Assembly (NCBI RefSeq): GCF_030704535.1
Contig: NC_081820.1
Coordinates: forward strand, 21,021,001-21,085,000
Source of the DNA: Vitis vinifera
Taxonomy: Eukaryota; Streptophyta; Magnoliopsida; Vitales; Vitaceae
Direction of reading: 5' to 3'
Length of the DNA: 64,000 nucleotides
The translations under genes and the position numbers were made by a program. Under the pieces are notes generated by a model. The model worked only from the letters and a program-made list of their open reading frames with translations, did no database searches and was not told the DNA's origin. Positions 24,201 to 35,757 of the stretch are shown here, piece by piece; positions within the stretch are counted from its first letter, which is position 1, and every line of letters begins with the position of its first letter.

Positions 24201-25906
24201 TTATGGTGTGTCATGTGGAGAAATTATGTGGTGCGACTAGTTGTTTCCCCTCAAAGTTGTAGCTATATGCTGAGAGGTAGCCTGTCTTTTCTCTTTGAAA
24301 ATTTGGGCAGACCCCTTTAAAATTCTGGTCGTGGTTCCCTTGAAGATGGAAACTTTGCCCTAGAATGTATGTTGTTCGTGGCTTTTATCTCTAGAATCTC
24401 TCCACTTCGCATGTTGTGCGTGGATTTTATATGGAGAATCATTAGTGTTGCTGCCTCTATCGAATACCTGATCGTGAACCCTAAAAAAAAACCTCCCCCA
24501 AAAATCCTATTCTTCTCCTAATCTTGTCATTCTCATTTTTTCAAAAATATTATCGTCCCACATTTTAAAACTTATCATCTCTTTTTTAAATAAATATTTT
24601 TATTTTCCAATTAAAAACTATTTTTTTTAAAATCTGATTCTTCAATTAAAAAAAAAGAAAAGAACTAATGTCAACCATTTTTTTTCCATTGGTAAGTTTT
24701 CTTGCAAAAACATCAAATTTATTAAATTAAATAGTTGAATGAATAAATAAATAAATTAGAAAATGATAAAACAATAATAAATAAATAAGTTAATTAAAAA
24801 AATAAATAATAAAAAAAGATAACAAATAAAAATAAACAAGTGATTGATAATAATGAAAAAAAATAAAAATAAATAAACATATATAAAAAATGAGCCACGC
24901 AAGCCATGCAACAATGCAAGTCATACAAGTCACACAAAAAATGCCTAAAAGATGACCTAAGTGTACTTAAGGTGGACCTATGTGAACCTAAGTGTACCTA
25001 GATGAACCTAGGTGAATATAGGTGGGTCTAATTGGGCCTAGGTGGGCTAAGTGAGCCTAGATGAGCCAAATGTGCCTAAATGGGTCTAGGTGAACCTAGG
25101 TGTGCCATGTGTGCCTAGGTGAATCTAAGTGTGCCAAGTGTGTCTAAGTGAACCTAAGTTGCCTAAAGGGGCTCGAGTGACCTAAAAAAAAGCTAGGGTG
25201 ATCCTAAATGAGCCAAATGTGCCTAAGTTGGCATAAGTGACCTAGGTGGGCCTAATGAGTCTTAATAGGCCCAGGGGTGTCCAAATGGGCCTAGGTAGGC
25301 ATGGTATGCCTAAATGGGTCTAGGTGAACCTAAATGGGCCTAGGGGTGCCTAAGTAACCTAGATGGGCCTAAGGTGGTGCCTGATGGTGGGCCTAGGTGG
25401 GCTAAGTGAGTCTAAATGGGACTAGGTGAATCTAGGTGAAATATGATGTGCCTAAGTGACCTAGGGTGAGCCTAAGTGACCTAAGGTGATCAGCAAGGTA
25501 CCTAAGTGACTTAGGGTGAGTATGTGTAATCTGAAAGGTGCCTAGGTGACCACGGGCGAGTGTGTGCAAGCTAGAAGGTGCCTAGGTGTGCTTAAGAAGT
25601 GTTTAAGTGAATCTAGGCAATTTAGGATGCATCTAAGTTACCTAAAAAGTGTACCTAAATAGGCCTAAATATGCTATCCTAATGTTGTACCTAAATAAGC
25701 TATCATAAAAAGAAAGGAAAAACCTAATTCTAAATCATGGCTGCCAAGGTCATAATGGGGGGCCAGATAAATCCCTCAACTAGAGTCTTTAAGGTGGCTA
25801 AAAAAAAAAAGCTTATGTGAGTATCAATGGACCACTAAGGAACATGCTATAGAGTACTAAAAGAACACTTAAGGCATGTGCTAAGGGACAAAATGGAGGG
25901 TCTACA
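21220..25906 (+). mobile_element. Second copy of the long LTR-like unit (4.7 kb)
   Basis: It starts TGTGGATCCACATTTTTCAC and ends GGAGGGTCTACA, and matches 3181-8884 at both ends (for example TTGGGAAGGTACCT followed by AGCACCCCTCTAAG). It is nested in LTR-like family B, which continues on both sides. It lacks the 98-bp array; the CCTAAGTG minisatellite (24950-25690) is much more diverged. I find no convincing target duplication (CTGTA left, TCGTG right). Confidence 0.7.
24950..25690 (+). repeat. Diverged CCTAAGTG-type minisatellite
   Basis: Irregular copies of CCTAAGTG, GGGCCTAGGTG and AACCTAGG motifs correspond to the cleaner 59-bp array at 8010-8712. The loss of regular period suggests that this copy is older or has rearranged. 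Confidence 0.7.
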
Positions 25907-26348
25907 TCGTGATTTTAATTAATCAAGTAGGATTTATTTTAGGTTAGATTAAGTGACCCAACTTTTGGTGGGCTCAAGTTACTTAAGCTTAATTAGAGAA
26001 CCTTATAAATACCTCTTTAAGGGTTAGAGTTTTCAAGATAACCGTCTTCTACCATCTAAAGAGAGAGCCATAGTCTCCACTCTCTCATACCTCTTATCAG
26101 TTGTGTGTACCGGTTGTGTGTATCGATTGTGTGCCAAGTGTAAGGTTGAGTTATCATAGTGGAAGATTGTGGGTCTACAAGACAACCTATGACTTTTTTC
26201 AAATTCTTCATTGCATGGATTTGATTTGGTAACATCCAAATCAAGGTAATATTTTCTAATGAATATTTTAAATATTTTTGTTTTTTATAAATACATGTTT
26301 TTGTTGTGCATAGGATTTAAAAGAAAGTCGAGGAAAGTTTGGCATGCA
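25907..26348 (+). mobile_element. LTR-like family B, plus copy, right part with TATA
   Basis: Continues the repeat from 21219. CTTATAAATACC near 26002-26015 looks like an LTR TATA box, followed by a segment that matches the reverse complement of 61440-61720. It ends near TTTGGCATGCACC and faces an inverted copy about 50 bp further on. Confidence 0.55.
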
Positions 26349-26397
26349 CCTTGTTGGGAACCTCAAATTACTCCGTTGCGATACCCTTGAACTTGTA

Positions 26398-27988
26398 GGG
26401 TGCATGCATCTATCTTTAGGGATCTCTAAATCTACCATAAAAAAATAAATGGCTTAAAAAATAATAGAATAATATAAATCTAGAGATTAAAACTCATATT
26501 TGTGATCTGGATATTCCTAGATCGAAATCTATTCAATGAAGACTGTACTTGAATAATTTAAAAGTCTTATACACCCAATGTCTTTTGTCCGATGACTCGA
26601 ACCATGCCCATGACACTCAAAAGAGTGGCATTTGGAAGGGTGGATGCCTAAACTCTCACTTTCTTTCTAGATCTAGAAGAAAACAATTACAAGGCCATTC
26701 AGAAACTTTAACCTCATAAAAAGGTATTTATAGAGTTTCCTTATTAGGCTTAAGTGATTTAAGCCCACATGGGCTTGACTTACTTAATTTAACCTAAAAT
26801 AGGTCTTAATTGATTAATTAACCATATTGGGCCATCTAATTAATCAATTAGCTTAATCTAGAGACCTTATTCACTGTCTTTTGTATAATATTACATAATT
26901 ACCAAGATGCCCTTATGCATAAGAGTTAATTAAGAGCCAATCTAACCCTCATAAATTGTGATAGCATGGTATATGAGTTCAAAGTGGGGACTATTAGGAC
27001 CCATAAGAGTATTGACTCCCTCAAAATCTAATTTTGAAGTTGATTTAACATCCTATTATAGAGAATCAATTGTACTTCAATACCTTATGTAAATAACAAC
27101 GAGATAAAGTTCGGGTTTGTGACCTACTATCCACTATATGCAGATCCCCATGAACTGATATTTATAATCTAACAAGGTAGAGCTATCACCTATCAAGATT
27201 ATATCTCAAATATTTGAGTTACAAATACCACTTATTATATGATCAATTGACATATTCTAACTTTAAGGAGCATATGTCAAATCTACTAAAGGAATTACTA
27301 TGACCACATATTTCATAATCACATATCATTTAGATCACCAAAAAGGGGATCTACTGTCTCAAACCCATGAGATATCATGGTGCCTTTATTAATAATACCT
27401 GTTGCCACCAACCTTTATCAATAGTGACCTAATCTACAAGGATATATGACCTCTTTAGAATCTCACCTATATGTCAAAGCCTTTTGTTGATTTTAACATA
27501 TGTTTAATATCCTCTCAAGGTTGAGAGTTTATATAGTATAGTAGCTTGGTAAATCGCTATAAATGATAGCCTTACATCATGATTCACCATATGTCCTATC
27601 TAATGTGCATCACATCACTAATACACTCACTATGGGAAACCCATCTCAATGGCCAAGACAAACCATCCTTTTAATTATGAGGTAATGCACTACAATCTCT
27701 ATTGGATTTCTTAAATCTATGAATTGATTGTGGATAAATTATCTACTTATAAGAAATCTATGACTTGTATCCTTTGTGCAACTCTTAATGCACCTATGTT
27801 ATGTATAATGTAAGAGATATGAGCCGAATGCTCAAATCAATGTCAATGTATAAATATGATAGCAATGAGATAGTCAAGTATGACTTTGTTACATCATGTC
27901 TTACTTTTAGTAACTCAATTCTTACAAACCTAACTTGATCATGGATAGAGACAAAGAGATCTGGGATTCCCTTCACCTCATTCATCTG
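26398..27988 (-). mobile_element. LTR-like family B, inverted copy
   Basis: Reverse-oriented relative of the copy ending at 26348, with its TATA-like GGTATTTATAG near 26725 on the minus strand. GGGTGCATGC (26398-26407) mirrors GCATGCACC (26341-26349). The right end borders the copia fossil at TAACATACTATCGACC, which matches unit 1 at about 10660. Confidence 0.6.
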
Positions 27989-29060
27989 TTACTAGGGGAG
28001 GGGGGTAACATACTATCGACCTATTAGTTTCATTTTGTAATCCATAAATCTCACTTGATTCCTTACTACATGTTTTGTTGCTCTTAAGTCTACACTCCAC
28101 TTAAGAATAGAATGAGAAACTAATACATGTATTCAAATATATGAAAAGAAACATTTGGGATTAAGGTGTACCTTCTTTGGCTCAGTGCACTTACAAGCAT
28201 AGTGACTCAACTTTTTAAAGTTGTAGCATTTCATTTTGGCCTTATCCTTATTCCCATCACGTTAGCCTCTCTAATGTTGTTTTTATTGCCTTTCTTTGGC
28301 CCTAAGTTACCTAGAATACCATGTTTTCCTTATCTGTCATGCTTAGGCTTGTTAACTTGACATTATCTTTCTTGGGTAATAAGTAAGGTGAATTGCACCC
28401 CTAGACATTTTTTTTTCTAACTCAATTAAGTGAGAAATATCGTTGTCCCATGTGAGCACAAGTTTCATTTGGCCACATGATTCATGCAAGAGCATATTAC
28501 AATTGCGAAATGTTGCTCATTAGTGGATTTAATTCATGAATTAAGGTTTACATTGTCCTCAAATGCTTAACCATTATGAGTTTTGGATCCATTACCTATT
28601 GCTCAAACTTCAAAGTGATTGCACACATTATAGTTGCAGATATCAAACCATAGAAAATTTGGACTTATTCCATATCGTATGAAAAGTGAGGTAGTGCTTA
28701 ATTCCCTTATCAAGTCGTTATAAATACCACTCAACATGTTAAAATGTGCACAATGGTCTTTCTTAACCTAGAACTGATAAGCTTTCATATCATGATGTTG
28801 TTTGACTAAATTCCTTTTCCTTAGGTTGGATCATGGGATCAAGTTAAGACCTTTAAGGCCCTCTTGTTCATTTAACAAGTATTGGATTTTTTGTGCCACA
28901 TCATAATTATTGTTGTCTAATTTGTCTCCTATAATGAAATCATCAATGGTGTTCTTAGTGGCCATTTTACAACATTTGTTGCACAGAGTATGACAGTAGC
29001 ATATATTTCTTAATTTTATACACATTGATGTTTGATACCATTACACATTCGAGACATGGT
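27989..29060 (-). mobile_element. Ty1-copia fossil, gag part (unit 2)
   Basis: The minus strand encodes a gag-like start (IQYLLNEQEGLKGLNLIP at 28831-28900) and a zinc-knuckle remnant CYNFKKLSHYACKC (about 28180-28240). A TGGTATCA block (about 29033-29041), like the usual initiator-Met tRNA primer site, lies just before gag on that strand, marking the old LTR/internal border. It aligns with 10660-11740 of unit 1. Confidence 0.7.
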
Positions 29061-29207
29061 TAGCTAAACGAAGTGATTGTGGATCACATTTCCATGAGTC
29101 TCATGGTTGAAAATCCTTTGACTAAGCCCATAGTTTGAGATGTTTATCAGGCTTATATTAGTAGTTTATGACTCCATAGATTATGATTTGTTTCATTTCA
29201 ACACTTA

Positions 29208-29759
29208 GATTGTATTTGATAAATTAATTTAATGATTTAATTTAATTTGATTTAATAACCTAATTTAAATTATTAAATAGATTAAGTATATTTGGTTAAA
29301 TAACTTAATACCACAACTTAAAATAAAAATAATTTTAAATATTAAGTCAAAATAGTTAATTTATTCTTATTTTCAAATTTATTTATTTATTTGTCTCATT
29401 TGCCCATGTTAGTAAGAATATATTTAAGAATTATGATTCCACATTCATGACTCGTTTTTTATAATAATTTTTTATGAATATATATATATAACACTTTAAA
29501 TATGAATATTTTATAAATAAATTTATTATTTAAAATTAATGAGAATAAATATAGCTAAAATCAATGAGGATAATTATTAATCAAAATTAACGAAGATAAA
29601 TGTATTAATTTAATAATTTGGAATAAATTTTAAGTTAATTTTATTAAAAAACCTTAATAGTAAAAAATAAGTATTAAGTTTTAAGTCAATAATTAAAAAT
29701 AATTTAATTTAAAATCAATTTAAATCATTAATTAATAAATAATCAATTTTAAGAGCTAC
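29208..29759. mobile_element. MITE-like AT-rich element
   Basis: A noncoding, very AT-rich element of about 550 bp is flanked by ACACTTA at 29201-29207 and again at 29760-29766. Subterminal inverted similarity is visible: AATTTAATGATTTAA on the left and TTAAATCATTAATTAA on the right. A diverged left-half relative begins near 42180. The superfamily is not certain; a 7- or 8-bp duplication would fit hAT. Confidence 0.5.
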
Positions 29760-29766
29760 ACACTTA

Positions 29767-30573
29767 TTTCATTAAAAATATAATTATATATAAATTTAAA
29801 GTTTCAATTAATTAACGTGTTCAAAAAATATTTTTAAATTTTTGCTAGAAGTAAATTATTATTTAAAGCTGTGGAATCTTGGAATTAGACTCATTTCGTA
29901 AGGCAAGTGAAGTCAATTATTAACGCTCACTTATTAAAACCTTTACCCGATGAATCGCCCCCAGTACCTCCTAACTTGTGATCAGAAAGACACCTGCGCC
30001 CACATATAAAACCTTATTAAAATCTTTGAACGACCTATGAGCCTACCAAAGTCAAGTTGTTTCGTGGATCACTTAAATATCTTCTCTTGATCATCTTTAT
30101 TAATATTTACTTTTCCTTCTTCAATTATTTTTGGGAATCAAACGAGTGGCCCAACTTGGATGACGAAACAGGTCAAATAAATTAAAATGAGATATTTTTG
30201 TTAAATGACATGTTACGTATTGGCTATTGGGTTGTTGAGGTTTGAAATTCGGACATTGAGTGACTTTGATTTCATTAACATTACGAAGGTTGGTAGCAGC
30301 TTCCCTCCCGTGGGATTGCCTCCTTTTCAAAAGTCAAGTGGAAAATGTATTAATTTCCAGTCAAGGGGCTCGAAAAGTCTTTATCTCTCTATATAAGAAA
30401 TGTTATAATGAGAAACCGTAAGCAGATTGATTGCTCTCTCCTTCCTGTGGGTTGCATTCATCATATATGGGTAGGTGAAGAACAGAGAGCAAAACAAATA
30501 CATTAACACATGCATACATGTCTGAAAATCCAAAAATAAACTCACGCACACAAACTTTGAAGCCACCTGATCA
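29767..30573. other. STS-3 distal upstream region
   Basis: No gene is seen. It shares blocks with the upstream regions of STS-1 and STS-2, including TATTGGGTTGTTGAGG (30223-30240), and contains a second TATA-like CTATATAAGAAATG near 30389. It is part of the duplicated unit. Confidence 0.55.
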
Positions 30574-30622
30574 TTGACTGCCGATGGATGAGAGTTGGTG
30601 AGACACAGCTAGCTTATAAATA
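30574..30622 (+). promoter_or_regulatory. STS-3 core promoter: W-box-like core and TATA box
   Basis: TTGACT at 30574-30579 (in ATTGACTG) and TATAAATA at 30615-30622, the latter 105 bp before the ATG. Layout is as at STS-1, with an extra AGCT in the stretch before the TATA box. Confidence 0.7.
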
Positions 30623-30719
30623 CCCAACACTCACACCCAGCTTTCTCAAGCCAGCTCCAAGCACTCTTCTCTTTCCTTCCTCAATCTTCAGCTTCAATTT
30701 GAGTTCGTAGCTAGGATCA

Positions 30720-32256
30720 ATGGCTTCAATTGAGGAAATTAGAAACGCTCAACGTGCCAAGGGTCCGGCCACCATCCTAGCCATTGGCACAGCTACTCCC
30801 GACCACTGTGTCTACCAGTCTGATTATGCTGATTACTATTTCAGAGTCACTAAGAGCGAGCACATGACTGAGTTGAAGAAGAAGTTCAATCGCATATGTA
30901 AGTATATATATTCATGCATTAATTCTTACATTCACAACATTTCTATACATATACGAGTGTGCTATTAAGTGAGGGTCACCTCCAAGTGAATGAATGTTTC
31001 AAGCTTAGAGAATAGCTTTTAGCTAAATTACTTTAGGAAACTTGAAAATCATTTTACTTCAGTAACCGATATTCCTTTCATTTGACTGTAATGGCTTGAA
31101 GAGCTGTTCTTTGAATCATGTAGCATTGCTAGCTATAATTAAGAATAACCTTTTATACTTTCTTCAATGTTAAATGCATGTTGATCATCTTGAACAATAT
31201 ACTATATGACTAGTCGATTGGTAAAACTAATGTGTTCATGTTACTTCTTTTACAGGTGACAAATCAATGATCAAGAAGCGTTACATTCATTTGACCGAAG
31301 AAATGCTTGAGGAGCACCCAAACATTGGTGCTTATATGGCTCCATCTCTTAACATACGTCAAGAGATTATCACTGCTGAGGTACCTAAACTTGGTAAAGA
31401 AGCAGCATTGAAGGCTCTTAAAGAGTGGGGTCAGCCAAAGTCCAAGATCACCCATCTTGTATTTTGTACAACCTCTGGTGTAGAAATGCCTGGTGCAGAT
31501 TATAAACTCGCTAATCTCTTAGGCCTTGAAACATCGGTCAGAAGAGTGATGTTGTACCATCAAGGGTGCTATGCAGGTGGAACCGTCCTTCGAACCGCTA
31601 AGGATCTTGCAGAGAATAATGCAGGAGCACGAGTTCTTGTGGTGTGCTCTGAGATCACCGTTGTTACATTTCGAGGACCTTCCGAAGATGCTTTGGATTC
31701 TTTAGTTGGCCAAGCCCTTTTTGGCGATGGGTCAGCAGCTGTGATTGTTGGATCAGATCCAGATGTCTCGATTGAACGACCCCTCTTCCAGCTCGTCTCA
31801 GCAGCCCAAACATTTATTCCTAATTCAGCAGGTGCCATTGCGGGTAACTTACGTGAGGTGGGACTCACTTTTCACTTGTGGCCTAATGTGCCTACTTTGA
31901 TTTCCGAGAACATAGAGAAATGCTTGACTCAAGCTTTTGATCCACTTGGTATTAGCGATTGGAACTCGTTATTTTGGATTGCTCACCCAGGTGGCCCTGC
32001 AATTCTTGATGCAGTTGAAGCAAAACTCAATTTAGATAAAAAGAAACTTGAAGCTACGAGGCATGTGCTAAGTGAGTATGGAAACATGTCAAGTGCATGT
32101 GTATTGTTTATTTTGGACGAGATGAGGAAGAAATCCCTTAAGGGGGAAAAGGCCACCACAGGTGAAGGATTGGATTGGGGAGTATTATTCGGTTTTGGGC
32201 CGGGCTTGACCATCGAGACTGTTGTGTTGCATAGCATTCCTATGGTTTCTAATTGA
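30720..32256 (+). CDS. STS: Stilbene synthase, STS-3
   Basis: Exons 30720-30897 and 31256-32256 with a 358-bp GT-AG intron give 392 aa. It has the full active-site set (Cys164, Phe215, Phe265, His303, Asn336, GFGPG loop) and the conserved [22 protein letters not shown] segment. It starts MASIEEI, a conservative V4I change not seen in the other six loci. Relative to STS-1 it has Ile83, Ala243, [12 protein letters not shown] and a tail ending MVSN, so the two proteins differ at only a handful of sites. Intron and 5' flank also resemble STS-1, placing it in the plus-strand subgroup. It should make resveratrol; nothing suggests loss of function. Confidence 0.96.
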
Positions 32257-32689
32257 GTGCAAAAGAGTAAGAAAAATGATATATGATCCCTATCTTATTG
32301 AATTAAGGAGGTGTTAATAAAGATATATACATATATCTACAAAGTTAATAATACTCCTAATTTTTTTTTATCCCTATCATAAAATTGAGGGATTGTAATT
32401 TTGTGATTGTTGGTGGATATAGTGTCCTGAAGATAAAAGGATGAGACTTCAAGTTCTCGTTGTTTTATATTCTTGAAATGTCCGTAAAAGTTGTAATTTT
32501 CCTTTCTTATCAATTGTATTGAAAAGAAAAAAAAGGAATTAGAAATATAACACCAATTTCTTTTATTTTGGTAGTGTACTTAAGAGATTTTCAACTTTAT
32601 TTATTTTCCTCTTGTTTTAATCATGGTTTAACACAAACATAGTTGAAAATTTGCTTATAATCAACTATGATCACTCCTAAATGTATATG
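32257..32689 (+). other. STS-3 3' flank
   Basis: Noncoding, aligned with 2612-2999. It keeps TTAAGGAGGTGTTAATAAAGA about 50 bp after the stop and TTGAGGGATTGTAATTTTGTGAT further down. Confidence 0.65.
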
Positions 32690-34140
32690 CGAAAGTCTAG
32701 AACCCCAAACTATAGGGAATCTATTAAGTTAGGTTTTAGCCAAAATAAGTTGAATAGAGATAAATCTCACCACTAGGGAGAATATTTATTTATAATCTAT
32801 ATGTGAGTAGACTTGTCATATGCTTTGCCTTTGAGTTTCAAGTTGTATTTATTTCCTACGGTCTTATGACTAAGCAAAAGGTCAAACAAATCCTAAATTA
32901 ATTGCCATGAAATTCATCTTTTCCCTTATAGTAGTAAACAATTTGTGGATTTAGGTGAAGTCAATGTATCCTTATAAGAAGCAGGTTCATCAAGGTCTAA
33001 TAGAGTGCAATATAGGAATCCTCTTCAATCTAAAAACAACGAAGGGGGAATATTGCCATGTTTGGTTCTATCTAACTCAAAACCTTGTAAAGAGGCTTCT
33101 GGTGTTACATTCCCACCAGGAGGCAAGTTACTTCCACTATCTTTGATGATTTCAAGATAAGTTCGTACATAATTCCCTATCCTTGCTCAAAGATAATGCT
33201 GATTCATCTTGCAATTCATGAAGTTGAAGTATCTTCTTTATTTCAGCAATATTGGGAAAAATAATTTAGAATCAATATCATGTGAATATATTTCAATCAA
33301 TTCTCCATTAAGATGTTCACCATACATCACACATCTATATTTTCTTTAGGGCATAAATTCCTATATCTATGAGAAATGTTATGAACCAAACTTGCATAAC
33401 CCTAAGATTGAAATTAAAATTGGTTTTGTGTCATTCCATAGCTTATTTGGAGTTCTAGTGACTAATAATTAAAAGACACTCAGTTGAGGATGTAGGTAGC
33501 AGTTAAGAGAGCATATTTCTAAAAGGTATTATGAGGTTAGCCTATTGTCAGGGGCCTAGAGTTCCAACACAGCGGCATGGCCCATACAACAACTCCCGTG
33601 GGCATAAATTAAGAGGCTTAGCTTGCATGCGCATTCCAAAGGCTTTATGTTGATTGGTATCGTCTTGCTATGGACTCATCAAGGCAACGACTCTAGCTCT
33701 CAACCAGTTTGTGTAGGAGTGTCCAAACTCCTCTTCATTGTCAAGCCTTTGACTAGCGACAAGTTCCCGAACTTAACTGGGTCGACTTGCCTGAACTTTG
33801 AAGAAGCTTCCAAGATCACTTACACACCCTATCCTTGGAACAATTCTCATTTCATTATGCTCTAACTAGTCAACATACTCTTCTTGATCAACATTTCCGC
33901 TGCCGTCATGGACACCAAACAAACAATCCATGACACTATGCTATCATTGACGTAACTATGTTTATTAAAGTACAATTCATTCTTTCTTCTATATCATTTT
34001 GTTGAGGAGTGCCAAAAATTGTTAGATGTCTACATATTCTCTTCTTTCTCATAGTTTCTAGAAATATTATGACAAGTATTCATGACCTCTATTAGTTCAA
34101 AGAATCTTCTAAGCGTTCTCTTTTTTATTCTCAACCTTTG
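32690..34140 (-). mobile_element. Ty1-copia fossil, RT to integrase part (unit 3)
   Basis: Antisense copia remnant in the same place as behind STS-1 and STS-2. The RT region (about 32740-32830) and the TTCCCACCAGGAGGCAAGTTACTTCCAC-like block (about 33108) match unit 1 near 9210-9240. It is interrupted by a 390-bp insertion at 33546 and by a solo LTR at 34141. Confidence 0.65.
33546..33935. mobile_element. 390-bp LTR-like insertion with TGTCA/TGACA ends
   Basis: Starts TGTCAGGGGCC and ends ATCCATGACA. It is flanked by CTAT at 33542-33545 and 33936-33939. Unit 1 reads straight through at this point (GTTAGCATATGGCATCATTG at about 9773), confirming an insertion. It is more GC-rich than its surroundings. 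The 80-aa frame inside (33623-33865) has no recognisable domain. A small solo LTR or TRIM is likely. Confidence 0.65.
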
Positions 34141-35429
34141 TGTGAAACCAAGGTTTGGTTAATCTTGATTTTGATGATAACAAAACAAGGTTTAGAACTA
34201 ATGATCATATTTCAAGTGTGATTAGGCAAGACGATTTCTAAAGTGGCAATCACAAAGACAAATCAAGTCAAGGAGAAATCATGAAGAAGAAGACCACCTC
34301 AAAGAGAAGAGTTTTTCAAGACCAAAGCTTCATAAGATCTCTTTGTAAGGTTGTTGGTGCACTAGGACTTTCATGCATTTCATTCTTTATTTATGCACCA
34401 AAATCATCCAAGAGTAATATTGTTTTAAATATCTTAAGAATTGGATGATTTCATGTTTTCAACTAAAACCTTGTGTTAAATGATTTTCAAACTTATGTTA
34501 AAATGTTTTAAGTTGAAAAAGGTTGGGTGTTGAGCCAAAAAATGGCTCAACCAGTTCAACCGGTCGACCAGTTGTGCTCGTTCGATTGAGGACCGATTGA
34601 GGGAGGCCAAAAAGTTTCTCTCTCTCCCAGTGCCCTTCTCTTCCTGATCAAGGTTGAACCTCAACCGGTTAAGGTCCGGTCGAGGCCCAACGGTCACCTG
34701 CCAAGCATTTAATGCTAACGGCTAGTCAACCGGTTGACCCCTAGCTTGACTGGTCGAACCCCCAACGGCTAGTTTGATTTTTTTCTTCTATAAAAAGGCT
34801 CCAATCTTCATTGTTTCAAGAGCTTAACCTTCCCAAATCTTTCTTGATTATATTTGAGTCTTAGAAGAGTATTTTTGAGTGCACTATTATTTCAAAACTT
34901 GCATATTTTTAGTGCACCATTCAATCCTAGTTTTTCTTGTATCATTTGAGCTTAAAGTTCTTGTGCTAGAATCCTTGAAAGATCATTTTATTTGTAAACC
35001 TTTGAAAGGAAGTTTCTCAAGTGTGGGGTATCACTTGAGGGGTTGTTCAAGAGTGAGATATCTCTTGAGAAGTGTAAAGGGTGCTTGGAGCCAAAAGTCC
35101 AAGAGGGTGAATTTGAACCATAATCCAATTGTATTGCTTGAAGGCTTGGTTTGGAAGCCTTGGATTAATGGAACCTCAAGCTCAGGATTGAAGCTAGAGG
35201 AGAGTGGATGTAGGCCGGGTTGCGCTGAACCACTATAAACTCTTGTGTTTGCATTCTCTCTTCCCTACTCTTTAATTTGTATGCAATTGTCTATATATTG
35301 ATTATTATATACTTGCATATAATTGTCTCTTGCATTCACTTGTTTAAATTTGCGAAAAGAGACCATCACCCTATTCACCCCCCCTCTAGGGTGATTACCA
35401 TAGGTTGGATTAGCCTCAAATTCCTAACA
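34141..35429 (+). mobile_element. Solo LTR, 1289 bp, copia SIRE/Maximus-like
   Basis: Begins TGTGAAACCAAGGTTTGG and ends TTCCTAACA. It is flanked by CTTTG (34136-34140) and CTCTG (35430-35434), a 5-bp target duplication with one mismatch. The interrupted copia fossil resumes immediately after it. A TATA-like CTATAAAAAGGC lies at about 34789. A CACCCCCCCTCTAGGG-like block near the 3' end is familiar from plant SIRE-type copia LTRs; that assignment is from memory. Short frames inside are not genes. Confidence 0.8.
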
Positions 35430-35757
35430 CTCTGCTATAAAGTGCTTGAAGTAAACTAACGTTAGAAAATGATGAGAGATTAAATATATATGAATGAAAC
35501 TTGAATAATAATCGAAAAATGTGAGAAACTAAGGGGCGTTATGAAATGCCTTTTATTCATATGTTTGTGAATGTTTGAATGCACCAACGCTAAGGGGTAT
35601 GAGACCCTAGGTGCTTTTTCAAAGGGCTTTCTACATGCTTTACCTACTAGACAAATCTCTCACATAGGTAGGCTAACATTAGCAAGCCACCCTAAAAGGT
35701 TTTTTCTAGGTGGTTTATCCATTATTTCTTTGCTTATATGTCTTAATATAATATTCC
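35430..35757 (-). mobile_element. Ty1-copia fossil, integrase remnant (unit 3)
   Basis: This matches 10040-10330 of unit 1 (for example GGTATGAGACCCTAGGTGC) and continues the fossil interrupted at 34140. It ends where a CACTA-like terminus begins; the gag part seen in units 1 and 2 is missing here. Confidence 0.65.

Noticed and set aside
21215-25911. Target duplication around the second long LTR-like unit
   Set aside because: Flanks CTGTA and TCGTG do not match well enough, so only the nested position was used as evidence of insertion.
34879-35238. 119-codon frame in the solo LTR
   Set aside because: It lies wholly inside an LTR with clear ends and target duplication; LTRs of this type are noncoding.
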